Positions 1-8,168 of a stretch of 64,000 bases of DNA are shown here, one piece after another; position 1 is the stretch's first letter, and each line of letters begins with the position of its first letter. Source of the DNA: CATQHP01 sp965214915 (GTDB lineage Bacteria > Acidobacteriota > Terriglobia > Bryobacterales > UBA6623); assembly GCA_965214915.1 (NCBI GenBank), contig CBDCCP010000002.1, positions 1,054,001 through 1,118,000 of the forward strand, read 5' to 3'. The position numbers and the translations under genes are program-made. Below the pieces are notes generated by a model that saw only the letters and a list, made by a program, of their open reading frames with translations, ran no database searches and was not told where the DNA came from.

Positions 1-475
1 CAAGATCGTTGGGGCTGTTGAGCTTTTTGCCCTGGTAGTTGTCGATTACCGTGACCCATTCGCCGTTCTCCAGGCGCGAGATGCGGCGGTTGGCATGCTC
101 GCAGGCGAGGATGCGGCCCTGCGCGTCCATATTGAGGCCGTTGGGGCCGACGCCGCCCGCGCGGTCGCCTTCATAAACGTTTGCCCGGAACACCGACGCT
201 GCGGTATCGCCGGGGTTCCAGCGGTAGATGCAGTTGCCGCGCACGTCGCTGAAGATCAGGTACGGCCCTCCCTCCTTGATCCAGAGCGGGCCTTCGGTGA
301 AAACCATGCCGCCCGCGAGCTTTTCGATCTTGTAATCAGCGGGAACGATCGCGTCGAGCGCGTCGTCGACCTTGAGGACATCGCCCGCGCCGCGGTCGAC
401 TTCCGGCTCGGGGGCCGGAGGAGCGGAGCATGCGAGCGTCAATGCGATGAGAGTCGGCGTCAAGTATCGAAGCAT
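1..475 (-). CDS. SMP-30/gluconolactonase-like lipoprotein (3' end off window)
   Basis: The first 158 codons of a protein reading towards the window start. After a hydrophobic leader, residues around Cys16 (LTLAC) suggest a lipoprotein signal, although the -3 residue is not ideal. The body shows the strands expected of an SMP-30/gluconolactonase/LRE six-bladed propeller: FTEGPLW, YLIFSDVRGNCIYRW, GPNGLNMDAQGRILACEH and LNSPNDL near the truncation. The family hydrolyses lactones or related esters using a divalent metal; the Glu in TEGP and the Asn in SPND are normal metal ligands. The substrate cannot be told. Start chosen at the ATG just before the leader. Confidence 0.85.
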   Translation of the reverse strand, partial: MLRYLTPTLIALTLACSAPPAPEPEVDRGAGDVLKVDDALDAIVPADYKIEKLAGGMVFTEGPLWIKEGGPYLIFSDVRGNCIYRWNPGDTAASVFRANVYEGDRAGGVGPNGLNMDAQGRILACEHANRRISRLENGEWVTVIDNYQGKKLNSPNDL

Positions 476-623
476 GGGGTTGGCATCCTTTCGGCGGAGT
501 CCTCATCATCATAGCGCCTGCGAACATTCAGTAGCTCCTAAACGCCTTTTGCGCTCTCGGAATTTTGCGAAGGCGAATTTCTCTTGACTTTGGCGGCGCA
601 GGTGTGCGATTGTTGCGGATTCG

Positions 624-1481
624 TTGCCGGTTTCCGGTGGTTCAGCCGAGAGGTTCCAGTCTGCCTTGACGACAGATGCTCGAAAGCTTTCACTCAGAAT
701 GGAGAGTACGCTGGACAGTGTCGAGGCAGCCGAGTTGATCGTGCAGCGTATGGCGCAACTCAACGGCTTTGAAGAGGAACAGACCAACCATATCGGCATG
801 GCGGTCCGCGAGGCCGTCGTGAACGCAGTGACGCACGGCAACGGTTACAGCCGCGACAAGTCGGTATTTTTTGAAGCTTCGATCGACGCCGAGGCGTTTC
901 GCGTCACTGTAGCCGATCAGGGAAAAGGATTCGATCCTGACCGGGTAGCCGATCCGCTTGCAGCCGAGAATCTGCTCAAGACGTCAGGGCGGGGGTTGCT
1001 GCTGATGAACGCCTTTTTCGATGAAGTCGAAGTGGCGTCCGCAGACGAAATCGGGACGAAAGTTTTTTTGGTAAAGTACCGCAGTGGCCGAGAGAGTCAA
1101 CAAGAGAAGTTCGAGAGTTACATAGGAGGAAGATTTTCAATGAGTTTGTCAACAGGAATCCGCGAAGTGGACGGCGTTACGATCGTCGACCTGTCGGGCC
1201 GCGTCACGTTGGGAGAAGCCTCGGGCAAACTCCGCGACACGGTTCGCGGGTTGCTCGACCAAGGCGTGACCAAGATGGTGCTCAATTTGGGCGGCGTGAG
1301 CTACATCGACAGTTCCGGTCTCGGAGAGTTGGTTTCGGCCTACTCGACAGCGTCCAACAAAGGCTGCGCCATCAAGCTGTTGCACGTCCAAGCGAAGGTT
1401 CAGGACCTGTTGCAGATCACCAAGCTGTACACGGTCTTCGAGTCGCACGTCAACGAAGCGGAAGCCGTCGCCAGCTTCTAA
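624..1481 (+). CDS. RsbW-like anti-sigma ATPase fused in frame to STAS antagonist
   Basis: One open frame of 285 codons holds two partner-switching domains. Residues about 25-155 form a GHKL/HATPase of the RsbW type: the N-box AVREAVVNAVTHGN, the G1 motif DQGKGFDP and the G2 motif GRGLLLMNAF. Residues about 173-285 form a STAS domain with the phosphorylatable serine in YIDSSGLGEL. In most bacteria these are two proteins, a serine kinase/anti-sigma factor and its antagonist. Here no stop codon separates them, yet a strong ribosome site and ATG sit at the junction, so the STAS protein is probably also made alone. The upstream start is uncertain: TTG 624 is the longest and TTG 666 is also possible. 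Confidence 0.8.
   Translation: MPVSGGSAERFQSALTTDARKLSLRMESTLDSVEAAELIVQRMAQLNGFEEEQTNHIGMAVREAVVNAVTHGNGYSRDKSVFFEASIDAEAFRVTVADQGKGFDPDRVADPLAAENLLKTSGRGLLLMNAFFDEVEVASADEIGTKVFLVKYRSGRESQQEKFESYIGGRFSMSLSTGIREVDGVTIVDLSGRVTLGEASGKLRDTVRGLLDQGVTKMVLNLGGVSYIDSSGLGELVSAYSTASNKGCAIKLLHVQAKVQDLLQITKLYTVFESHVNEAEAVASF
1124..1130 (+). promoter_or_regulatory. Internal Shine-Dalgarno for STAS start
   Basis: AGGAGGA lies 9 nt before the in-frame ATG at 1140, inside the open frame that continues from the upstream ATPase. It is a near-perfect anti-16S match with ideal spacing and argues for independent initiation of the STAS domain. Confidence 0.75.
1140..1481 (+). CDS. STAS-domain anti-sigma factor antagonist (internal start)
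   Basis: A 113-residue STAS protein starting MSLSTGIREVDG, in the same frame as the upstream ATPase. It has the normal length of a stand-alone SpoIIAA/RsbV-type antagonist (about 110 residues) and carries the conserved DSSGLGEL loop whose serine is phosphorylated by the cognate kinase. The AGGAGGA site before ATG 1140 supports translation from here. Whether the cell makes the fusion, the short form or both cannot be decided from sequence. The target sigma factor is unknown; the ECF operon near 50-51 kb is not adjacent. Confidence 0.75.
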   Translation: MSLSTGIREVDGVTIVDLSGRVTLGEASGKLRDTVRGLLDQGVTKMVLNLGGVSYIDSSGLGELVSAYSTASNKGCAIKLLHVQAKVQDLLQITKLYTVFESHVNEAEAVASF

Positions 1482-1863
1482 CCAACTCCCCCGACATTTC
1501 CCGAACGTATCCCGGCTCCGGCTTTGCCGGCCCGCGTCATTGCCGGTCAATTGGGCGCTCGGGGCGGAGTGCGTCCGGCAGCGGCGAACGACGGCGCCCG
1601 CTGTGCTGCTGCGCCGGTTGCCGTCGCGCGACTACGTGATTGATCGCCCGGACGCCATGCGGCTCCCGACCGAGCGTGAGAAGGCGTCGCCGCGGCGTCT
1701 CTACCAGGGCGCGGTCGGCGCACGGCGCCGGCGCTTCCCCGCAAGTTGCCGCCGCTGGCGCCGTCGCGTGCGCGACCACGACGGCCAAAGTATTCGCCGC
1801 CGAATTGTGCTCGAACCTATCTCAAAATTGAAACTGGGTTCGACTCGGGTAAGCTCGTTGTTT
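1482..1863 (+). other. Intergenic, no supported gene
   Basis: Arg-rich frames are open on both strands here because of high GC, but none shows a recognisable domain or ribosome site. The stretch leads into the transposase remnant that follows and is probably degenerate DNA. Confidence 0.5.
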
Positions 1864-2050
1864 ATGCCGCGTTCGAGTGATGAGCAATGGGAGCGGATAC
1901 GGGAACATTTTCCTGAAGAGAACATTGCCCAGCCCAAGGTCGTCCGGGGCGCAAGCCGATACCCAGCCGAGACGTACTCGAAGCCGTGTTGTGGATTCTG
2001 AACACGGGCGCCCAATGGAACATACTGCCGCAGTGCTATGCGAACTGCAA
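1864..2050 (+). pseudogene. IS5-family transposase N-terminal remnant
   Basis: The frame from ATG 1864 reads SSDEQWERIREHFPEE, the standard opening of IS5-group (DUF4096) transposases. It shifts frame near 1968, after which a second frame gives DVLEAVLWILNTGAQW followed by NILPQCYANCK. These two pieces are the conserved first 65 residues of such a transposase, in order. The catalytic DDE part is absent, as are identifiable terminal repeats, so this is a dead fragment. It is unrelated in sequence to the two complete IS copies later in the window. Confidence 0.75.
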
Positions 2051-2355
2051 GCAAGACAACTGTCAACAACAACCCCAACACATGGAGGATTAACGGCATC
2101 TGACGGCGGACGGTGATAGCATCGACGCGCGCGCAGTAAGAAGTGGCTGCCCGCCCGTGACATGCTCCAGGCGCCGCCGAGTGGGTTTCTCTGTCTTCCC
2201 GCGTCTCGTGGCGTGGGAAATTCTTGCCTCCGCCGGCGCCGCAGGTCCGGGAGGACGCGCAGCGCGGAGGCCAAAACGCTCCCACGTCGCCCCAGTCCGA
2301 TCGGCGCCGGCCGTCAGGCCGAAGGCGACCGTGACTGACTTGCTCCGGCACCGCG
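2051..2355 (+). other. Intergenic, nothing recognised
   Basis: About 300 bases between the transposase remnant and the convergent VOC gene. No ORF with a credible start or domain, no RNA gene and no strong hairpin were seen. Confidence 0.5.
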
Positions 2356-2739
2356 CTAATCGCGGTAGCGCACGAACTCGATAGTGTGACCGTCGGGATC
2401 GCTGCAGAACGCCTGGCTCATGCCGAGGCGCTCATTCCCGCCTTCGACGAACGAAATGCCGCACTCGTCGAGCCGCGCCTTGACAACGTCGAGGTCGGCG
2501 ACTTCCATCGCCATGTGATCGGAACGGCTGATTTGCCCGCCCGCTCCGCGTTTCCCGCCGGCTTTCTCGATGAGGTGGAGTTGGCGGTCGCCCACGGCAT
2601 ACCAGGCGCCGGCGAAGTTGAAGTCGGGCCGGTTGTCCTCGGGCAGGCCGAGGACTTCGCCGAAGAAACGCTTGGATTCCGCCAGGTTCGAGACCGCGAA
2701 AGAGACGTGGTGCAGGCGTTTGAGGCCGATTTTGTCCAT
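2356..2739 (-). CDS. VOC-family (glyoxalase/bleomycin resistance) protein
   Basis: A 127-residue single-domain vicinal-oxygen-chelate protein. It has the two beta-alpha-beta-beta-beta modules expected: LHHVSFAVSNLAESKRFF at the start and SDHMAMEVADLDVVKARL in the second half. Likely metal ligands are the His of LHHV, the His of LHLIE, the His of DHMAM and the Glu of HTIEFVRY. Family members act as glyoxalases, dioxygenases or resistance proteins; the substrate is not evident. The gene is divergent from the glycosyltransferase pair with only about 75 bp between, so the promoters probably share that gap. Confidence 0.85.
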   Translation of the reverse strand: MDKIGLKRLHHVSFAVSNLAESKRFFGEVLGLPEDNRPDFNFAGAWYAVGDRQLHLIEKAGGKRGAGGQISRSDHMAMEVADLDVVKARLDECGISFVEGGNERLGMSQAFCSDPDGHTIEFVRYRD

Positions 2740-2813
2740 GATTTTCCCAGTTTAGCGAAGCGCGGGAGCGGAACGGTTGCCGCCGGACGGCGGCATTCGC
2801 AATCCTGAGACGA

Positions 2814-4169
2814 GTGTCTTCGTCCGCTCTCGCAGCCCTGGTTTTGTCGCAGACGCCTGGCTCGGAGTCTTGGCGCAAGGCGGCGCATGCGCTCGCACAG
2901 GCGGCGCTTGCGGCGGACGCCGGCGCCGCGGCGGATGCGACCCGCTGCATTTTCGCCGAGCTCGTGGAGCCGTGGTGCGACTCTTTCGAACCGCAAGCGT
3001 GCGACCGCTACCTGGAGTTCATGGCGGAGTGCCTTCTTGTCGACGGCGCCCCTGCCGTCAATCCCGTCGCCGACGCATTGCGCGAAGTGGGGCTTACCAC
3101 CGCGGACAAGCTGCGGGCGCGGGCGCGCCGCCTGCGTTCGCCGCAACCCGTGCATTTCCCGGCAGACCGCGTACAGAAAGTTCTGGTGCTTTCGCGGGTG
3201 ACTCTGGGCGCAGATATCGCCGTTGCCGGCGTCATGATCGAGGCCGCCAAAGCCGCATACCCGCGGGCCGTCATCGAGTTTGTCGGAGGGGGAAAGAGCG
3301 CGGCGTTCTTCGCCGGCAGCCCGCGGGTGAGGCATCGGCCGGTCGCGTATGCGCGCGGAGCGCCGCTTGCCGCCCGCTTCAACGTCTGGCTCGAAATGCG
3401 GCGCGCGGTCGCGGAGTCGGTCGCCGGGCTGCCGCGCGATGCGTATGTCGTTCTGGACCCCGACAGCCGTTTAACGCAACTCGGGTTGTTGCCGGCGCCG
3501 GCCGGAGACGCGAACTACCGGTTTTTCGAGAGCCGCAGCTACGGCGGAAGAAGCGGCGAACCGCTGGGCCGGCTCACGGCGCGGTGGTGCGGCGAGATCC
3601 TGCCGCGTGTGGATGCGGGCGGCTTGCAGCCGCGGGTGGCCTTATCGCGGTCCGATATGGAACGGGGGCGCAAGCTCGGAGAAGCGTCGTCGAAACCCCT
3701 GGCGGCGGTCAGCCTGGGCGTCGGGGAGCGCGAATCGAAACGGCTGTCCGCTGCGTTCGAGGACCGGCTGCTGGAAACCCTGCGGCGCGCCGGCTATGGC
3801 ATCCTGCTGGACTTCGGCGCGGGAGGAGCGGAAGCAGCCCGCGCCGAGGAACGCGTCCGGCGGTTCAGGGGATCGACGGCCTCCTTCGGCCATGCGGCCG
3901 CCGATCTGTCAGCTTGGCGGGGGAGTCTGTCGGCGTTCGGCGGAGGAATCGCGGCTTGCGATTATTACCTGGGGTACGATTCGGCATCCGCCCATCTCGC
4001 GGCCGCGTTGGGAACGCCCGTGGTCGAGGTGTTCGCCGGAGCGGCCTGCGAACGCATGCGGCAACGCTGGACGCCGACGGGGCCGGCCGGCGTTACCGTG
4101 ATTCCGGTGGAAGCGGATACGTCCGAAGAGAATGTCCTCGCCTCCGTCGAGAAGGCAATCGCGCGATGA
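2814..4169 (+). CDS. Glycosyltransferase family 9 (heptosyltransferase-like)
   Basis: A 451-residue protein from a GTG start. The N-terminal 115 residues are a helical extension with no match I recognise. The rest has two Rossmann-like halves: VQKVLVLSRVTLGADIAVAG opens the first, and the second ends with the family signature GYDSASAHLAAALGTP near residues 387-402, typical of ADP-heptose:LPS transferases. It probably adds a sugar to a cell-surface glycan or lipopolysaccharide core on the cytoplasmic face. Its stop overlaps the next glycosyltransferase start (ATGA), so the two are translationally coupled. Confidence 0.75.
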   Translation: MSSSALAALVLSQTPGSESWRKAAHALAQAALAADAGAAADATRCIFAELVEPWCDSFEPQACDRYLEFMAECLLVDGAPAVNPVADALREVGLTTADKLRARARRLRSPQPVHFPADRVQKVLVLSRVTLGADIAVAGVMIEAAKAAYPRAVIEFVGGGKSAAFFAGSPRVRHRPVAYARGAPLAARFNVWLEMRRAVAESVAGLPRDAYVVLDPDSRLTQLGLLPAPAGDANYRFFESRSYGGRSGEPLGRLTARWCGEILPRVDAGGLQPRVALSRSDMERGRKLGEASSKPLAAVSLGVGERESKRLSAAFEDRLLETLRRAGYGILLDFGAGGAEAARAEERVRRFRGSTASFGHAAADLSAWRGSLSAFGGGIAACDYYLGYDSASAHLAAALGTPVVEVFAGAACERMRQRWTPTGPAGVTVIPVEADTSEENVLASVEKAIAR

Positions 4170-5230
4170 TCGGCATCGACGCCGGCCACAGCCTGGACCG
4201 TCCGCCGACAGGCGTTGCCGTCTATTGCCGCAACCTGATCCGCAGGCTGACCTCTATCTTGGCAGACGAGCGATTCCGTCTGTTTTACCGCAGTAACCGT
4301 TACTTCCGCTCGTTCCGCGAGCCTCTTCCGGAGAATTGCTCGAGGGCTTTGTTGGCGGATTTCGCGTTGAACCGAACCGCACGCGGGCTGCAACTCTTCC
4401 ACGGCCTGAATCAGCGCTTGCCGCCCGGCCTGCCCTGTCCGGCGCTGGCAACGTTCCATGACTTGTTCGTCATGACCGCGGAGTACTCGACGCCGGAATT
4501 CCGCGAGCGCTTTGCGGCCCTGGCGCGGGAAACCGCGGAGCGGGCGGATTTCGTCGTTGCAGTCTCGGAATTCACGGCCGGACAAGTGACGGAACTGCTG
4601 GGCGTTCCGCCGGATCGGGTGACGGTGGTCTCTCACGGCGTTGAGCCGGCGCCCGCGATAACGGACGCGCGCAAGGATGCGCTGCTGGCGCGGCTCGGCG
4701 TTGCACGGCCGTTTCTACTGAACGTCGGCGCCGTTCAAAAGCGAAAAAATATCGCCCGGATCGTGAAAGCTTTCGAAACGATCGACGCCGACCTGGACAT
4801 GGTTTTCGCCGGGCCGGACGGATACGGCGCAAGCGAGATTGCAGCGCGCATCGCGGCAAGCCCGGCGCGCACGCGAATCCATCGCACCGGATTCGTCGGC
4901 CCGGACGCGCGGGCGGCCCTCTATGCGGGAGCGGAGGCTCTGGTCTTCGCTTCGCTCGACGAGGGTTTCGGGCTGCCCGTGATTGAAGCCTTCGCGGCCG
5001 GGTTGCCCGTGGTCGCGTCCAACTCCTCGGCGTTGCCCGAAGTGGCGGGAGACGCGGCGTTGCTCGTCGATCCGCTGGACGCGGAAGCGATCGCGGCGGC
5101 CATGCAGCGGATCGTTCACGATTCCCGGTTAAGAAATTCGCTGCGCAGCAAAGGAACGGCCCGCGCCCGACAATTCACCTGGGAGCGGGCAGCCCGTGAA
5201 ACGCAGGCGGTTTACGACAGGCTGCGCTGA
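4166..5230 (+). CDS. Glycosyltransferase family 4 (GT-B)
   Basis: 354 residues with a GT-B fold. The N-terminal half contains the acceptor-side strand (GIDAGHSLDRPPTGVAVYC, then LFHGLNQRLPPGLP). The C-terminal half contains the nucleotide-sugar site: LNVGAVQKRKN, then EGFGLPVIEAFAAGLPVV near residues 265-283, whose two Glu residues define the EX7E motif of family 4. It overlaps the preceding GT9 gene by four bases and presumably acts in the same surface-polysaccharide step. Donor and acceptor sugars are unknown. Confidence 0.88.
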   Translation: MIGIDAGHSLDRPPTGVAVYCRNLIRRLTSILADERFRLFYRSNRYFRSFREPLPENCSRALLADFALNRTARGLQLFHGLNQRLPPGLPCPALATFHDLFVMTAEYSTPEFRERFAALARETAERADFVVAVSEFTAGQVTELLGVPPDRVTVVSHGVEPAPAITDARKDALLARLGVARPFLLNVGAVQKRKNIARIVKAFETIDADLDMVFAGPDGYGASEIAARIAASPARTRIHRTGFVGPDARAALYAGAEALVFASLDEGFGLPVIEAFAAGLPVVASNSSALPEVAGDAALLVDPLDAEAIAAAMQRIVHDSRLRNSLRSKGTARARQFTWERAARETQAVYDRLR

Positions 5231-5332
5231 CGCGCACACTCACAAAAGGCCCGGCAATACGTCGATGTATAGAGCGTGTACGCAAGCTTGCGCCGGCAAG
5301 GGCGCTCCATGCGATAATCAATCAGAGAAAAG

Positions 5333-5761
5333 ATGGCTGCCAAACCGACATCCTCGTCCAAGGGCGGCAATCCCTTGGCTTCGGTGGAAAAGTGGGCGCC
5401 GCCGGTCGTCCTCGCTTGGCTTTTTCCGGGAGTCGGCCATTTTTATCTGAACCGCCGCAAGCACGCCGCGTTGCTGTTGTTTTCCATTACCGGAATGTTC
5501 GTCCTCGGCCTGATGATGCGTGGGCGGATGTTCGAGCCGGAAAGCGCAGACCTTTTTAATACCGTGGTCAATTACGGCGGGTACTTCGGCGATCTTTGCA
5601 ACGGCGCCTTGTATTTCCTGGCGGGGTGGCTGGGCTACAGCCAGGAAGTGCTACCCGGCGCGATGCCCGATTACGGCACCAAGTTTCTGGTTTGCGCCGG
5701 TCTGCTGAACCTGTTGGCTATCGTCGATGTTTACGAAATCGCCACCGGAGCCAAAAAATAG
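5333..5761 (+). CDS. DUF6677-type small membrane protein
   Basis: 142 residues with three to four predicted membrane spans, the first around VVLAWLFPGVGHFYLN. The PGVGHFYLNRRKHAALL segment is typical of the DUF6677/TM2-like family common in Acidobacteria. The function is unknown. Its stop TAG is followed at once by the ATG of the next small membrane protein, and that gene overlaps the HAD phosphatase, so the three form an operon. DUF6677 is named from memory of the family pattern. Confidence 0.7.
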   Translation: MAAKPTSSSKGGNPLASVEKWAPPVVLAWLFPGVGHFYLNRRKHAALLLFSITGMFVLGLMMRGRMFEPESADLFNTVVNYGGYFGDLCNGALYFLAGWLGYSQEVLPGAMPDYGTKFLVCAGLLNLLAIVDVYEIATGAKK

Positions 5762-5944
5762 ATGTTCATCACGTTGTCTCATTTGCAAGCCGCGTTCCTG
5801 TTCGCGTTCTTTACTTCGATCGTGATGGGCGTGGTGGGGCGCTCGACCGACCGCGAGCGGTGGCGTTACGGCGTTTATTGCTTCGGCTATTTTCTCGTCG
5901 CCATTTTCGGGCTGGGCTGGATCATGCGCTTTGGCCACGGATAA
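5762..5944 (+). CDS. Small two-span membrane protein
   Basis: 60 residues with two hydrophobic segments (about residues 5-25 and 37-56) separated by the charged stretch GRSTDRERWRYG. It starts directly at the base after the preceding stop and overlaps the HAD gene by 14 bases. The tight packing supports it being real. The function is unknown. Confidence 0.7.
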   Translation: MFITLSHLQAAFLFAFFTSIVMGVVGRSTDRERWRYGVYCFGYFLVAIFGLGWIMRFGHG

Positions 5945-6659
5945 GCCACGCTTGCCGAATAACCTTTCGCCGGCCGAGCGGGCCGCGTTTTACGACTTCG
6001 ACGGGACTCTTGCTTCCAGCAATGTGGTTACCCGTTACGCCTGGTTCGCGAAGAACCATCCGTCGCGGCTGCAAGCGGCGCGGCGCTACGGGAAGGCGCT
6101 GGCCGGAGTCCCGCTCTGGCTCCTGCTCAATGCCTGTTCGCGGCACGCTTTCAACTTGGTTTTCTACCGGCAATACAGAGGCTTCGAGGAAGAATGGCTG
6201 CGTTCCCGGGCGCGGGCGATGTTCGAGCGCGAGGTGCTTCCCAAGATATTCCCCCACGCGAAAGCACGGGTTGCGGCGGACCGGCGCGCGGGCTACAAGA
6301 CGGTCATGGTCAGCGGCGGCCTCGATTTCGCCCTGCAAGCGGCTGTCGAATATCTTGCCTTCGACGACCTCATCGCGAACCGGTTGGAGTTTGCAGGGGG
6401 GGGCGCCACGGGCAGAGTCATCGAACCGCTCCTGGCCGGGCGCGAAAAGGTCGCGGCAATGCGGGCCTACTGCGAGCGCCGCGGTTTCGCCATCGCGGAA
6501 GCCAAAGCTTACTCCGACAGCAGATCGGACATCCCCATGTTGGAAGCGGTCGGAAATCCGGCTGCTTCCAACCCCGACGCACGCCTACGGCGCGTCGCGG
6601 TAGAGCGCTCCTGGCCGATTTACGATCTGGCGAAAGACCACAGGGCGAGTGGAGAGTGA
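5931..6659 (+). CDS. HAD-IB family phosphatase (SerB-like)
   Basis: 242 residues from a TTG start. The HAD motifs are in order: FYDFDGTL near residue 20 (nucleophile and acid/base Asp pair), VMVSGG near residue 125, the Lys in GREKVAAM, and SDSRSDIPML near residue 197. The helical cap inserted after motif I is the subclass IB arrangement seen in phosphoserine phosphatases and in acyl-phosphate or phospholipid phosphatases. The substrate is not clear. The last codons (ASGE stop) lie in a heptad repeat, so the true C-terminus may have been replaced by repeat DNA. Confidence 0.8.
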   Translation: MATDKPRLPNNLSPAERAAFYDFDGTLASSNVVTRYAWFAKNHPSRLQAARRYGKALAGVPLWLLLNACSRHAFNLVFYRQYRGFEEEWLRSRARAMFEREVLPKIFPHAKARVAADRRAGYKTVMVSGGLDFALQAAVEYLAFDDLIANRLEFAGGGATGRVIEPLLAGREKVAAMRAYCERRGFAIAEAKAYSDSRSDIPMLEAVGNPAASNPDARLRRVAVERSWPIYDLAKDHRASGE

Positions 6660-6661
6660 GG
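6646..6661 (+). repeat. Heptad tandem repeat (AGTGGAG type)
   Basis: Two heptamers, AGTGGAG then AGTGAGG, at the very end of the HAD gene and supplying its stop codon. They belong to the same repeat family as copies at 26609, 44646 and 51817. Confidence 0.5.
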
Positions 6662-6727
6662 CCGGCGGTCAACCCAAGATAGATTCTTATTGGAGGATTG
6701 CAAGTAAGGGCGGGAGAGCGGGGGCGT

Positions 6728-6870
6728 TCAGACCTGGGAGAAGCGCTGCTTGTAGAGGGGCGCCTCGGTAAAGAACGCGCGCATCAGCCGCTCGAAAAGC
6801 AGGTTCTTCTGCGATTGGGATTGGGCGCCCGCGCGTATGCGGTCGAGCGTTTGCTGAAAACCGTTGCTGA
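6728..6870 (-). pseudogene. N-terminal fragment of a predicted helicase/restriction-type protein
   Basis: On the minus strand one frame reads FQQTLDRIRAGAQ, then NLLFERLMRAFFTEAPLYKQ, then RFSQV and a stop. This matches the conserved opening of large predicted helicases of restriction-like systems, where FERLM..FF...PLY...FS.VW is characteristic. Only about 45 residues remain and there is no start codon in frame. I infer an eroded end of a defence-type gene. Assignment is from motif memory and is tentative. Confidence 0.4.
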
Positions 6871-6930
6871 AGCGTTATCCTCGCTCGGCGTGGTCGAAAC
6901 CGGAAATTTTACGGGGAAAAGCGTCCGGCA

Positions 6931-7398
6931 TCAATAGAAGGCGATCCAGCGCCCCGAAAAACCGACCGCGAACCACAGCCCCAGCGAGACCACCGCAGTC
7001 AGAGCGCCGCGTAGCCGCCGCTCCTCGCCGGCCGTCACCTTGCGCCGCACCGTGAAGGCGAAGGTCGCGGCTACGACCAGAAAGCCCATCTTCCACCAGA
7101 AGGGCGGGCTGTAATAGCACTTGACCGTCTCCGACAGAAATAGCGGGATGCCCGTGGCGATCATCCCCGCCAGGGCGCCGACGGTCCAGGGGTGGACCTG
7201 CCGCGCCAGGGCGGCCACGGGCTGAGCGCGCAGGCCGAGCCCCAACAGGCGCAGATCGACCACCAGTAGCGATCCGCCCAGCAGCGCCAGCGCCAGCAAG
7301 TGTACGCACTCGATCACGGGAAACAGCCACAGCGAATCGCGGATAGCCATAGCGGGCGGGGTCGTTTCCAACCACTCGAATAAAGGATAGAGGTCCAT
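6931..7398 (-). CDS. DUF6644-type membrane protein (copy 1)
   Basis: 155 residues with four predicted transmembrane helices. The N-terminal signature is LFEWLETTPPAMAIRDSLWLFPVIECVHLLAL, followed by a polar VDLRLLGLGLRAQPVA turn. A second protein of the same architecture lies at 9439-9936 (FLEWLENTGGSVGIRESILFYPLVESTHVLSL), so these are paralogues. Conserved His residues inside helices (ECVH, QVHPW) could bind haem, as in small cytochrome-b-like proteins, but this is inference. The function of the family is not established. Confidence 0.75.
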   Translation of the reverse strand: MDLYPLFEWLETTPPAMAIRDSLWLFPVIECVHLLALALLGGSLLVVDLRLLGLGLRAQPVAALARQVHPWTVGALAGMIATGIPLFLSETVKCYYSPPFWWKMGFLVVAATFAFTVRRKVTAGEERRLRGALTAVVSLGLWFAVGFSGRWIAFY

Positions 7399-7581
7399 CG
7401 CTTTCCGCTACTCCTGGGGTTAGGCGCCTCAGGGTCAATCCAGTATCGCACAAGCGCTCCAGGGACTCGACGCCGCGGTCGAGGTCGAACCGGCCGCTTC
7501 GGCATTGCCGGCGGACAGTCGAGGTTTCTTCGCCTCACACGACACAGGCGCCCAGGAGAAAAGACTTCATCCGCGGATTGT

Positions 7582-8030
7582 TCAATCGAGCTGGTTCAGG
7601 AGTTCTTCTATCGGCTCATCTCCCGGCCAAGCGCCCCAAAGTTTCATGAAATCGGCGGGTCGGGCATGTTCTGTGGGATCGCCGCGTTTGGCGAGGAACG
7701 TGCAAACCGCGCCGGCGACACGGACCGCCAGTTCCGCTCGGCTGCATCCACGAAGCCGCCTTCGCGAACATGCCGCGCGCGGCCGCAAGCATAAGCCCAT
7801 AGTTCCGTGACAGCTCTGTCGAGATGTTGGGGGAGAGCGAGCGCCGGGATGAGTCGATCCAATGCGAGGTCGGGTTGACCGGTCACGTCTTGGACCGTTG
7901 CCTCCATGGCCGCCGCGTGCCGCAGTGCTCCGGTTATGTCGGGGTCCGGACGCCGCAAGATGTCCCGGAGAGCCTCGCGGATGCAATGTCGGCAGCGGTG
8001 GCGCAGTATCTGTGCCGTTTGGACACAGTC
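7582..8030 (-). pseudogene. Frameshifted hypothetical gene
   Basis: One minus-strand frame gives ILRHRCRHCIREALRDILRR through to REGGFVDA. The sequence then continues only in another frame as RAELAVRVAGAVCTFLAKRG and ends KLWGAWPGDEPIEELLNQLD before a TGA. Joined, they make a coherent protein of about 145 residues with an acidic C-terminus, but a single shift near 7750 separates the halves and no start codon precedes the first half. The ending resembles small antitoxin-like proteins. I do not recognise the family. Confidence 0.45.
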
Positions 8031-8090
8031 TCAGGCATCGGTGGTCCTTATCAATGATTGTAAAGCCCCGCCGCACCCGGCGCCATACCG

Positions 8091-8168
8091 CTAATCGAAC
8101 CAGTTGTACGCCTGCATGCGGCCGCAGATCACCACCACCGACCACAGAATCAGCGAGGCCGCCCCGGC
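8091..8168 (-). repeat. Copied 3' end of the DUF6644 gene
   Basis: 78 bases that match the last 78 bases of the DUF6644 gene at 9439-9516 with two mismatches, including the stop codon and the encoded ending VVICGRMQAYNWFD. Homology stops abruptly at 8168. The two copies are in direct orientation and bracket about 1.27 kb containing the toxin-antitoxin remnant. Confidence 0.85.
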
